DNA from: Pollenia angustigena
Lineage: Eukaryota; Arthropoda; Insecta; Diptera; Polleniidae
Assembly: GCA_930367215.1 (NCBI GenBank)
Contig: OV884056.1
Location: forward strand, 119,409,194 to 119,473,193
DNA length: 64,000 nucleotides
Reading direction: 5' to 3'
Below are positions 32,867-43,060 of this stretch, in pieces; position 1 is the first letter of the stretch; each line of letters starts with the position of its first letter. The position numbers and the translations under genes are program-made. The notes beneath the pieces are model-generated. The model searched no databases. It saw nothing but the letters and a program-made list of their open reading frames with translations, and was not told where the DNA came from.

Positions 32867-33434
32867 AACAATTTTGAAAATGCCATTTTTCAGTTTTTCT
32901 TTAATATCACAAATATTAATCTTACATTAAAAAAATAAAAACATTAAAAAAATTAAATAAAAGGTAAATAAAAAGTTTAATTAATTATAAATAAAAATAC
33001 CTATAATATAAAATTTCTTTTTAAAAGTAACTTTTTTATTGAAACTTAAACACACACTGCCATACGTGGTGGCACATATGTATTTTTAATAATTTAACTT
33101 ACTTGATCATTTTCCATTATTGTTTTTAATTTAAATCAATGTTTTTATACTTCAACTTCTGAACTCTTTTCTGATCTTAACAATACAATTGTTTCAAATA
33201 TACTGTATTAAAACTATAAAAATTACCAAAAGAGACAAAATATAAATAACGGTTACACAAAGCAATAGTATTTATTTAAATAATAAGTAATAATCTGCAA
33301 ATAAGACAAATTAAAAAGCAATAACCATTGCTTGCATTTAATGCTTAAAATACCCACATTGTAAAATAAGAATCTTGTAAAATACTTACAGAACATTAGC
33401 AAAAAAATGTTTACTTTAATTTATTAATAGTGAG
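32867..33434. other. AT-rich DNA, no gene
   Basis: Presumed flank of the hAT N-terminal fragment. No TIR located. A possible upstream exon or promoter for the BED frame cannot be seen. Confidence 0.4.
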
Positions 33435-34548
33435 CAGGGGTGCCAGATAATTTTGATAAAAAATCGGCATATTTAAAAAAAAATCAGCATTATCGGCACT
33501 TTAATATAAAAAAATCGGCAAAAAATCGACAAATTAAAAATACTTATTTCAAATACAATAAAACATATTCTTAATTACAAATAAGGAAAATTCAGAATTA
33601 TCTAATGTTTATAACTTATGAAATTTCAAAAGAATCAATCAAAATAAACATTTTACAAAGAAATTGTAGTTAAATATAAAGTTTTTTTTATCTTTCTTAT
33701 AATTAAGTATATTCCATATACAAATATTTGAGTTTGACATTTTTAATAAATCCGTTTTAATATCAATATCAAAACAGTTTAAATTATTAATTTTTAAATA
33801 ATCTTTAAAATACGAATAACTTGCAAAACTTCTTTCCACATTTGCGGAAGAATGTGGAAGGACTAAAAATTGTACCAAATGCTGCCATAAAATGTTCACG
33901 TTATAAATCTGAAATTTTTTGCCAAAAAGTTTGCAAATTTATTTAATTTTCCTTACGAAGAATTCCTTAAGAATTGGCTATTTAATTTATGTTCTAACAT
34001 CGTCCTCAATTGCGTTATAATCTTAAAAAAAATTATTTAATTATCAAAGTAATTATTATTTAAATTATATTCATTGATAGTGAATATAAATTGATCTTAC
34101 CTTTATTCTTTTGTAAGTATTTATCTATCCATTTTCAAACACAAATATGAAGTGTTGTATATTTTCCTAATAGAAAAAGAAATTTTAACTGAATTATTTT
34201 GGCACTATGTGCCCACGATTTGGCGTAAAAGCAACAAATTACTATTATTATTATTATTTTAGGCTTAAAAATTATTTCTTTTTTAACTTTGACCTTTAAT
34301 TCTTCATAGTGGAATATTTTTCAAATAAACTGCATTTAATATTGAATAAAACTAACCCCTTTTTCTTTAGTAGAAGCGCTGACATAATAACAGTTGTCTC
34401 TTTTCAATGTTACAACTATTTCAGTATCGCTTAAAGTTAGTGTATTATTATCAAACAAACAAACAAAAAGTAATCGCCTTTTACGTGTTAGTAACAAAAA
34501 ATCGGCATTTTTGGAGCAAAAATCGGCAAATCGGCACTTTGATAACAC
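33435..34548 (-). mobile_element. hAT-derived element, copy 1 of a large inverted repeat
   Basis: Begins CAGGGGTGCCAGATAATTTT, a hAT-like end, followed by several AAAAATCGGCA motifs. From about 33530 to 34548 it is the inverted copy of 34890-36360. It contains the hATC fragment at 33639-33899 on the minus strand. Confidence 0.7.
33639..33899 (-). pseudogene. hAT transposase C-terminal (dimerisation) fragment
   Basis: The frame encodes LVLPHSSANVERSFASYSYF, the conserved hATC motif (LP.SSA.VERSFS), then a short degenerate tail. It is only the last part of a transposase. The same region in the inverted copy (about 35985-36040) has decayed further. Confidence 0.8.
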
Positions 34549-34849
34549 TATGGAAGATTTTTGGGATTATTGTCGGGGGGGTGAGAAATTCCAAGTCAGA
34601 GTGATGGTACTAGGTCAGTGTAGTAAAACCCTCAAAGGGTTTGGCGTTCGTATGTGTCAGTTTTTTTTATGACATCTTAAATTTTTTCCTTATCTTGATG
34701 TTTTTTGTTTAACATAACTCGAGAACCACTTGTCCGATTTTGCTAAAACAAACTCAAAAAAATTTAGAATAACAATTTCTTTAATCCGTTTATATAACGT
34801 TTTTCTTTATAATCAACAGTTTTGCCGGTAAAAATAAATATGTGGAGAA

Positions 34850-36360
34850 TTATAATTGTCATTTTTGCCGATTTATCGGCAGTTTGCCGATTTTTTGCCC
34901 CTAAATTATCAAAGTGCCGATTTGCCGATTTTTGCTCCAAAAATGCAGATTTTTTGACTAACACGTAAAAGGCGATTACTTTTTGTTTATTTGATAATAA
35001 TACACTAACTTTAAGCAATACCGAAACAGTTGTAACATTGAAAAGAGACAACTGTTACTAAGTCAGTGCTTCTACTAAAGAAAAAGGGGTTAGTTTTGTT
35101 CAATATTAAATGCAGTGTTTGTAATGTGTGTTGGGTTAATACATTTTTATTTATGAAGAATTAAAGGCCAAAGTTAAAAAAGAAATAATTTTTAAGCCTA
35201 AAATAATAATAATAATAATTTGTTGCTTTTACGCCAAATCGTGGGCGCATAGTGCCAAAATAATTCAGTTAAAATTTCTTTTTTTATTAGGAAAATATAC
35301 AACACTTTATATTTGTGTTTGAAAATGGATAGATAAATACCCTGCAAATAATAGGACCAGTCCAAACACGCGTGTAAAGAGTAGTCCACAAGTGACCAGG
35401 ACTAGTCCACAAGTAACCCAAACGTATGGAAAAAACCTGGTCTATTTAACATTACGATGTCCTAGGAGATTACCATATAACCCACCTTTGGACCACTAAG
35501 GAGTAGTTTTAAAACTACTCCATGGTATATAACCCACCTTTGGACCAGTAAGGAGTAGTTTTAAAACTACTCCATGGTATACTCAAGAGGATTAGTTTTG
35601 AAGTCGTTTAAACACGAAAGCATGTCGTTAAAAAACGAAGACATGTCGTCTCACTACAAACACTTTTTAACAATGGCATGGTCCATGCTTGCATTACATC
35701 GGACTAGTCCATGGAGTAGTCCATTTTATCAAAATGGGTCAGGTAGTCCAATTTTATTTGCAGGGTACTCACAAAAGAATAAAGGCAAGATAAATTTATA
35801 TTCACTATCAATGAATAATAGTTACTTTGATAATTAAATAATTTTTTTTTTAAGATTATAACGCAATTGAGGACGATGTTAGTACATAAATTAAATAGCC
35901 AATTCTTATGTAAGGAAAATTAAATAAATTTGCAAACTTTTTGGCAAAACACTTCAGATTTATAACGTGAACATTTTATGGCAGCATTTGGTACAATTTT
36001 TGGTCCTTCCACATTCTTCCGCAAATGAGGAAAGAATTTTTTAATGTAACAGAGTTTTGATGTTCACTGGAAAATTTATCTTTGCAAGTTATTCGTTTTA
36101 AAAAGATTATTTAAAAATTAATAATTTAAACTGTTTTGATATTAATATTAAAACGGATTTATTAAAAATGTTAATTATCAGAAAGATAAAAAAAATTTTA
36201 TATTTCACTACAATTTCTTTGTAAAACGTTTATTTTGATTGATTCTTTTGAAATTTCATAAGTTATAAACATTAGATAATTCTGAATTGTTCTTATTTGT
36301 AAGTAAGAATATGTTTTATTGTATTTAAAATAGGTATTTTTAATTTGCCTGCTCTGAGCG
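34850..36360 (+). mobile_element. hAT-derived element, copy 2 (inverted), with MITE insertion
   Basis: Runs antiparallel to 33530-34548. Shared anchors include GTGGGCGCATAGTGCCAAAA (35242), AGGACGATGTTAG (35870) and CCTTCCACATTCTTCCGCAAA (36003). It is interrupted by the MITE at 35341-35765 and lacks part of the AAATCGGC-rich end. The unique spacer between the arms is about 34560-34850. Confidence 0.7.
35341..35765. mobile_element. 425-bp MITE with internal palindromic tandem repeat
   Basis: Ends CCTGCAAATAATAGGAC and (reverse complement) CCCTGCAAATAAAATTGGAC. TAC lies on both sides (35338-35340, 35766-35768). The paralogous arm at 34112-34125 shows the empty site (AAATACTTACAAAAG). Inside, a ~55-bp unit is repeated twice (35471-35580), and each copy contains GGAGTAGTTTTAAAACTACT plus CC, a perfect palindrome. 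GGACNAGTCCA-like words recur throughout. Confidence 0.8.
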
Positions 36361-36654
36361 TATAAAGAGAATAATTTTTTCATGTGTTTTTTTGTTTTGA
36401 ATTTGTTGGCTTTTATCCCATTTTGTACTTAGCTTTAATCTGATAATTTTTAAAAAAGCAAATGTTCTTGAGTTTAAATGTACTTAGTGCAAAAGCCTAC
36501 TGTGTATGAATGCACGACACAGATTACCAAGCAGATAAGTAAAAAGTGATGTGTGTAAAAGGCCCAAATCAGTTGCGAAGGCAGCTTTCGAAGAAAAAGA
36601 CAGAAAGCTTTTTTTGGTAGTGAAGTGACAATGTGTAAAAACAGGTCGCAACAA
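36361..36654. other. Unassigned AT-rich DNA
   Basis: No TIR, repeat partner or gene recognised. Open frames here are short and unsupported. Confidence 0.4.
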
Positions 36655-37520
36655 TTGTTATGTTCCTTGTCCAGAAACAACTAAAGCTCACTCTTGTTTT
36701 TAATATTATAACAGCTTAAAATATTTTAGTCTTGGGCTTAATCGTTCATTTAGGTGACTTGTCATTAGAGTTCATTTAAAAAATGTGAACTAGTTCGTAC
36801 TTCTAGTTCAGTAGTTCACTTTTAAGGCCCAACCACAATGTGCTTAAGTTGGCTTAAGCGAATGAGCGAATACATGTAAATTATATGAGGCAAACCATAT
36901 TGAACTTCAGGAAACTTTTTGCTAAGTTTAATGAAACTTTCATTTGCTTAAGCAAGGTGCGAATCTAATCGCACATACCGTACGGAATCAAATGTTTTTT
37001 ATTATGTTTTTGTTTTCTTAAATACATTTGAGAGACTTTTTGTTAATTTTTGACAGTAGGTTAAGCAAGGCTATGCATATTATGGTTGAGACTTTAGTCA
37101 GTCAGTCTTTTGAGTCAACTGTTTATTTCGTACTTTTGGAGTCAGTTCATGTATGTAGTTTATGGGTTCATTTACTTCAGTTGCTTGTTTTGATTTCTTA
37201 TTCTGTTGTTGTTTATTTTGTGTGTGTCAAGCTTTGAAAAAATTAATACAAATTTAAATACTTAAAAAAACTTATTTAAATTTTGTAAGTTAATAAAGTT
37301 CAAAAACACAATAAATAAAAAATGCGTAAGGAATAAGTGGAGCAACAATTAATTTGCAATAGAGGACAAATATTTACTCTCTAAAGCAATTGTGTATATA
37401 TTATAAAATTTCCTTTTGTTAGTTTTTTAACAAATAAATTTGACATTCACTCATTTTACATAAACAAAATGCATAGTATTTTTCATGTTATTTACCGGAC
37501 TGATTGAAAAGAAACAACAA
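36655..37520. repeat. Rearranged LTR-like fragment related to the 51-56 kb gypsy element
   Basis: TATGTTCCTTGTCCAG and AATATTATAACAGCTTAAAA (36657-36735) match the right LTR at 55917-55965 in the same orientation. 37145-37520 (GGGTTCATTTACTTCAGTTG, GGACTGATTGAAAAGAAACA) matches the reverse complement of 50765-50880. GAACTAGTTC and GTTCA words are frequent in between. It looks like a scrambled LTR remnant. Confidence 0.5.
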
Positions 37521-37813
37521 TATTATTAGTTTCTATATGTTATAACAAGGTATATTTACACAAGGTAAACTCGTTGGCCCATATGTTTGTCAGCTGATTA
37601 CCCCTAGTTGGAAACCAAACGTCAAATTTCGTGTATATGAGCCATAATTTGTACATGTGTGCGTTAAATTGTTTTTGTTTTATATGAAGACAATTTTGAC
37701 AACTCGGTTCCTTTTATAGAGCAGAATGTCTACACTCCCAAATGAGTCTACCTTGTGTAAATATATCTTGTGTTATAATATACTTGTTTCTTTTACTCAT
37801 TGCCAGATTACTT
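37521..37813. other. AT-rich DNA shared in part with 50700
   Basis: AATATACTTGTTTCTTTTAC and TCATTGCCAGATTACTT (37776-37815) are inverted at 50706-50740. No gene. Confidence 0.45.
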
Positions 37814-38664
37814 AACCCCGGGTCTCCACGTAGCAATCACCCTTATTGTGTTTGGCGTATTTAAAATTCGCCTACGACTGTTTGGTAATAGATTAAAGAG
37901 AACGTGAACTTTTTTCCTTTAATCTATTACCAAACTGTCGTAGACGTATTTTAAATACGCCAAACACAATAAGGGTGAATATTTATCGCGGCAAACGTCA
38001 AATATGATTGCTCCATAAAATTTGCGACGTATAGACCGCAAATTGCCATGAGTGGCAATCCATTGCGCAATGATTGCTCTTCTGATTGCTTGAGCAATTA
38101 TTGCTTAGCAATCTGCTGTCAAATCAGTTGTAATTTATCTGACATTTCATTTCTCTGTACGGTTGGTTATTTATTAGTGTGTTTATTTATTAAAAAAGCA
38201 AGTGAAAAAATGCTTCAACAAAATAAAGAAAAAGTTTTTATATATTATATATTTAAATAAACGTCAATATCAATAAAAGCAAACGACGAATTTGTTTTTT
38301 TGTATATTTTTATTTTTTCAATAGAACAATGCAAGTTTTAGGTTTTCTTTTCATACGCAAATAAACAAAAAAAGCAATACAAAACACAGCTACGACAATT
38401 ACAATTAATTGTTTTATTAATTTTATTAATTAATTAAAAAAAAATTTAACAATCACTTCAAAACACAACATAAAACATTTGTTATAAATACAGACACAAA
38501 ACTTTATACAACTTCTCGAGGTGAAAATTGCAAATTTATGGCAAAGCAATAAAAGTTTTCTCCAGCAATATAATCAGCAATTATTGCTCCATTGTTCTGT
38601 CATGGTTCTGCCGACGTTATTGCTTGTACTAAGCAATAAAAATTTCTCCACGTAGCAGCGTAAA
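37814..38664. mobile_element. ~850-bp repeat rich in ATTGC/GCAAT words, copy A
   Basis: Starts TTAACCCCGGGTCTCCACGT and ends near CTCCACGTAGCAGCG. TCTCCACGTAGCA occurs in direct orientation at both ends (37823 and 38647). Between 38040 and 38110, GCAAT or ATTGC occurs about ten times in alternating orientation. A second copy is at 60198-61810. Family unknown. A 140-bp palindromic MITE is inserted near its left end. Confidence 0.65.
37838..37977. mobile_element. 140-bp palindromic MITE with AAT target duplication
   Basis: CACCCTTATTGTGTTTGGCG is mirrored by CGCCAAACACAATAAGGGTG, and the arms continue almost to the centre (TTTGGTAATAGATTAAAG). AAT flanks both ends (37835-37837, 37978-37980). 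Copy B at 60216-60226 has the empty site GTAGCAATATTTAT. Expected to fold into a long hairpin. Confidence 0.9.
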
Positions 38665-38683
38665 CATGTTCATAATATAATCA

Positions 38684-38892
38684 GGGCTGCCATATTAAGA
38701 GATGTCTCACCACAAGTGGCAATTTTCAAACATTTTGATTACACTGCGATTTTTTTCATTTATAAAAAATATGGCGATTTTTTTTTATTATTAATACCAA
38801 TTCTTATTTTGATAAATACACTGAAATTAGATAAGCTATTAATTTATTTTGAGACTAATACTATGTTTCCACTATCAGCAAAACAACTTGTT
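38684..38892. repeat. hAT-like terminus shared with 50620-50690
   Basis: CAGGGCTGCCATATTAAGAG with CTGCGATTTTTTTCATTTAT and ATATGGCGATTTT recurs in reverse complement at 50620-50688. CAGGGCTGCC is a common hAT end. The partner end is not identified. Confidence 0.5.
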
Positions 38893-39884
38893 TTGAGCAA
38901 AACGTGTCAGAGTGTGTCCATTATGCAAAACTGGTTTTGGTTTTCGAAGTCAATTTGGCATTTATGTTGTTAACAAACATGAAAGCAAAAAATATATTTG
39001 TAGAATAAAAAAGATTTTCTTGTTGTTTTTTAATACACAGATATACATATCGTCATCTTAAAGACCTAATAACCTATCTGCAAAAATTTCAAAATTGAGT
39101 TTTTTATGGATTTTTATTCCCTATATCATAACGCATATGTGTGCAAAATTTTGAACATGTAATATTACAAATGACAAAGTTTTTGTACCTAGAGGACCGT
39201 TACGCACAAAACAAGAGAAAAATAAATCATCAAAAATCACGATAAAAGTTAATTTTGTTGCATAGTGTAATTTAAACAATTACACTTGTCTTATTGACAT
39301 GATTGCTACTTTATAGGCGAGAGGGACGAGGGGAAAAGAAACGAGTACACAGATGCATGTACTGTCTTTATGTTTTGCTTTTTCATTCGTTGTTTAATTT
39401 TGTTATTGTTTTCAATATCAAAAAAGCACATGTCGTCAACATGACATGAATGATTTGAACGCCAATTCATGTTCAAAGAAGAAAAAGGAAGAATCTTGTC
39501 AATAAGACATGAGCCGTATGAACTCAGACAAACATTAAGTACTGGTTTTTGCTTAAACCAGTAAAAGAAACTACTACTGTAATTATTTAATGTATGTAAT
39601 ATTCATGTGTAAACACAAAAAAAACCATAGGTAAAATTACCTAAAAATATGGTATAAGATTAATTAAGCCAAAGGTAGCATGGCAGTATCTAAGTTTCTT
39701 AGGTAATAAAACGTTTAACATAGGTAATTTCAATGTTCGAAAAAGTATCTAATAATTTTGTTAAAATTTCAAAGTAACTTTGAAAATTTACCAATGATAG
39801 CAAAGTTATATTATATTTTTATTTAAGATAAGTTATCTAAGTTAAATTTTGTACCAGAACATAGGTTTCAGGTAAATTTACTAC

Positions 39885-41170
39885 TTTTTTATACCCTCCA
39901 CCACAATTAGTTGTGAAGAGGGTATATTAAGTTTGTCATTCCGTGTGAAACTTTTTTATTATTCATCTCAGACCCCATAAAGTATATATATTCTGGGTCC
40001 TTGAGTAATTCTAAGTCGATTTAGCCATGTCCGTCTGTCTGTCCGTCTGTCCGTCTGTCCGTCGGTCCGTCTGTCCGTCTGTTGAAAACACGCTCACTTT
40101 CGAACAACTCAAAAGAAATGAACAAACTTGGTGCCAAACTGCTTGTAGTTATCCTAAGCAGTTTGGGATTGAAATCCAGCAAAATCGGTTCAGTAGGACC
40201 AGAGCTATGAATCAAAATGTGGAACCACCACCTAAAAAAATTGATAATTTTGTTACAAAAAATAACATAAATGCTGGAACAAGGCACGGAATGAGATAAG
40301 ATTTTGCAAAAATTTGTTTTAGTTGACTGGAAATCACGCTGTTAAATTTCGTGATGATCCCGCCATAATTTACCCTAAGCCCCATATAAACAATACTCCC
40401 GGAAAACAGTTTAGTACGCCTAAAATCGTAAAAAATAACGCTAGCGTAACAAAATTTGGTACGTCACAGTTTTATAGAACTACAAATGACACTGTGAAAT
40501 TTCGTGAAGATCGGTACATAATTTACCCTAGGCCCCATAGAAACCCTACTCCCGGAAAACAGTTAAGTCCGCCTAAAACCGTAAAAAATAATGCAATCAT
40601 AACAAATTTTGGCTCGTCACAGTTTTGTAGGACTACAAATGATACTGGGAAATTTCGTGAAGAACGGTACATAATTTACCCTAGGGCCCATAGAAACCCT
40701 ACTCCCGGAAAACAGTTTAGTACGCCTAAAACCGTAAAAAATAATGCAATTATAACAAATTTTGGCTCGTCACAGTTTTGTACGACTGCAAATGATACTG
40801 GGAAATTTCGTGAAGATCGGTACATAATTTACCCTAGGGCCCATAGAAACCCTACTCCCGGAAAACATTTTAGTACACCTAACACCATAATTAGTTATGC
40901 TAGCATAACAGAAATTGGTACGTCACAGTTTTAAAGGACTAGAAATGACGCTGTGAAATTTCGTGATGATCGGTCCATAATTTACCCTAGGCCCCATACA
41001 AACCCTACTACCGGAAAACAGTTTAGTCGCCTAAAACCATAACTAATAACAAATCGTCACAGTTTAAGATAATAATAATATCATACAGATATTACTCCTT
41101 AAACATTCGAACTGTCGGTGGAGGGTATCAAAGATTCGGCACAGCCGAATATAGCACTCTAACTTGTTTT
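39885..41170 (+). mobile_element. Mini-me/DINE-1-type element (non-autonomous Helentron-like)
   Basis: Starts TTTTTTATACCCTCCACCAC..GAGGGTATATTAAG. The core AGTATATATATTCTGGGTCC is followed by a GTCC/GTCT microsatellite (40028-40081). The 3' part ends GATTCGGCACAGCCGAATAT (7-bp stem, 3-nt loop) and CACTCTAACTTGTTTTT. These parts, in this order, describe dipteran mini-me/DINE-1 elements. The interior holds a 153-bp minisatellite. Non-coding. Confidence 0.8.
40344..41085 (+). repeat. 153-bp minisatellite, about 4.8 copies
   Basis: AAATTTCGTGAWGATC recurs at 40344, 40497, 40650, 40803 and 40956, a constant 153-bp step. Because 153 is divisible by three, a 203-codon frame (40323-40934) stays open with a 51-residue repeat (RYIIYPRAHRNPTPGK). 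It lies wholly inside a non-coding transposable element, so I treat it as a repeat rather than a gene. Confidence 0.9.
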
Positions 41171-41930
41171 TAATAAAAAAGCATTTTAAAAAAACTCTAT
41201 ATACTTTTTTAACCTTTTTAATTTCATTATATGTATTTTATTTATCAATTCATATCTGAACCAATAAAAAAAATTTGAGTGGCATTGACAAATTTGTTTT
41301 GAGGCTGCTTAAAGTTCCGGGCGGTTTTTAGTGCTCAGTTGAGGTCAAAGGATTAAAACTAATCTCGTCTATAAAATCCATATTGATCAAGCATCGTGCC
41401 GTCCAATTTAATAATCTTGAATAAAAGTTAAAAATAATTATTGGTTTTATTGCTAATATATCTGTGGTTTTCATGGGCAACAGCGTATGTATGTCTAAAA
41501 AAAAATTTTCAGGAGAGTCGAAAAAACCATTCTAGAGCAAACTATGGGTTAGATATTGCACCTTTTGAATTTGTAATTGAGTTAAAACATCGGAATGGGT
41601 CTATCTGTTTTTAATAATTTTTAAAAAAATATAAAGAGCGCTCTAAATTTAGCAATATGGCATCAACAATTCAAAATCGAAAAAATAGACATACGCGGTT
41701 GCCTATGAGAACCACAGATATTCTGTCTTGTTTTTAAAAAGTTCAGCGGAGTTCTTTATCTTATGTTAATAATTCTCACTTACCTACGTTGTATTTTTAT
41801 CCTTTATTGAACAGTTTTTAATTAATATTTTAAAATTCTAAATTCAAATTTATATTTGAATGTTTCTTTCACAATTGAAAAATAAAATAAACAGACATAC
41901 ATACATATTATAAAAAAATTCGAAGAAGAT
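41171..41930. other. AT-rich DNA with one small inverted word pair
   Basis: ATATCTGTGGTTTTCATGGG (41458) and its approximate reverse complement (CCTATGAGAACCACAGATAT, 41703) face each other about 245 bp apart, perhaps a further small element. No gene. Confidence 0.4.
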
Positions 41931-42447
41931 ACCTAACCCAATTAGTAATATTGACAAAAATTTTAGGCAATACTTATTGTATAAATTACCAATTATTTAA
42001 GACAGTAAAACTTAGTTTTTTCTTTATATATAAAAATAAATTGCCTATGCACACCTTGGTAAAATTACCTAAACTATTTTTTTTGTGTGTATTAAGAAAT
42101 TTTTGTTTATCATTCATATATATTATTTCTAAAGCACTTTTTTTTGTCGGTTGCAAATATCTCCCATACCACCGCATCAAATTTAATGAATGATATCTCA
42201 TTTTAAAGCTTATTTCTAACACTAATGACGAAAAATAATTAGAAATTTAAAAATTAATATTTTCATTGATAAAAATTATATTTTAAAATGTATTGAAGTT
42301 ACTAAAATTTCTATTAATTATTTTCATTTTATGTTACAAAAATGACAACTAACGGTGCGAAATATTCGCACGGGTCATCTAGTTCATACTAATTAGTACT
42401 GCAGATAGGTTATTTGGTTTTAGATTTTACAATTCCAAAAAACCTAA

Positions 42448-42573
42448 GGGCCATTATTATAACTTGGCGTTAGCTGTTATCCGACAGTTAACAGACGCTT
42501 TTTGACAGATAACACATTATTATCTGTCAATTTAATCTTAACTTTAGCTAACTTCAAGTTGTAATAATGGCCC
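42448..42573. mobile_element. 126-bp MITE with TAA target duplication
   Basis: GGGCCATTATTATAACTTG is mirrored by CAAGTTGTAATAATGGCCC (one mismatch). TAA lies at 42445-42447 and 42574-42576. The interior repeats GACAGTTAACAG/GACAGATAAC motifs. Tourist-type (PIF/Harbinger) MITE. Confidence 0.9.
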
Positions 42574-43060
42574 TAAGAGTCATAACATAAGCTGTGATTA
42601 GAAAAACAACATTTTCTCAACCGATATATATTACTGGTTTCATTTTAATCGAAATATGTAATTTTCGTTTCAATATCGTTAATTTTTCCAATTTTATAAC
42701 GTTTTTTCCCTCTCCTGTATCGTCTATATCGTCTTTTAGGGACGATATAATTTAATAAGTCTTGTTATTTTGGTAAATCTGTAATTTTTTCGAAATTGTT
42801 AATCACCAATAATGGATAACTCAGAGTTCTTTCATGATTTTGACATTTTTTGGAGCAAAACTAGTATTTATTTGAGTTTTTCGAACATGAAAAATGTATG
42901 GGAAAACAAGTAGCAGAACACCTGTTTTGCTACAAATCTAGTTTTGTGGCCCAAAACATGTAAGTGGAATACTATTACATAATTGAAACACTCTGACACG
43001 TTTTGCTCAAAATAAGCACCCCTATCTCAAACAACTACTCCTATGAAAATATTCCCATAT

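Larger units (their letters stand above)
39612..42092. mobile_element. Element with ACACAAAAAAAA/GGTAATTTTACC ends, interrupted by a mini-me
   Basis: Left ACACAAAAAAAACCATAGGT and right (reverse complement) ACACAAAAAAAATAGTTTAG start related arms containing GGTAAAATTACC. The mini-me at 39885-41170 lies inside. No coding sequence recognised. Confidence 0.45.
38893..43010. mobile_element. Composite element: outer inverted ends around nested insertions
   Basis: TTTTGAGCAAAACGTGTCAG at 38896 is mirrored by CTGACACGTTTTGCTCAAAA at 42991. GCAGATAGGTTAT motifs near 39066 (reverse) and 42398 are also mirrored. Between them lie a second TIR pair (39612/42092) and a mini-me. Interior sequence outside the insertions is AT-rich with no gene. 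Confidence 0.5.

Noticed and set aside
40323..40934. 203-codon repetitive frame as a protein-coding gene
   Set aside because: Minisatellite inside a non-coding mini-me element; retained only as a repeat and a finding.
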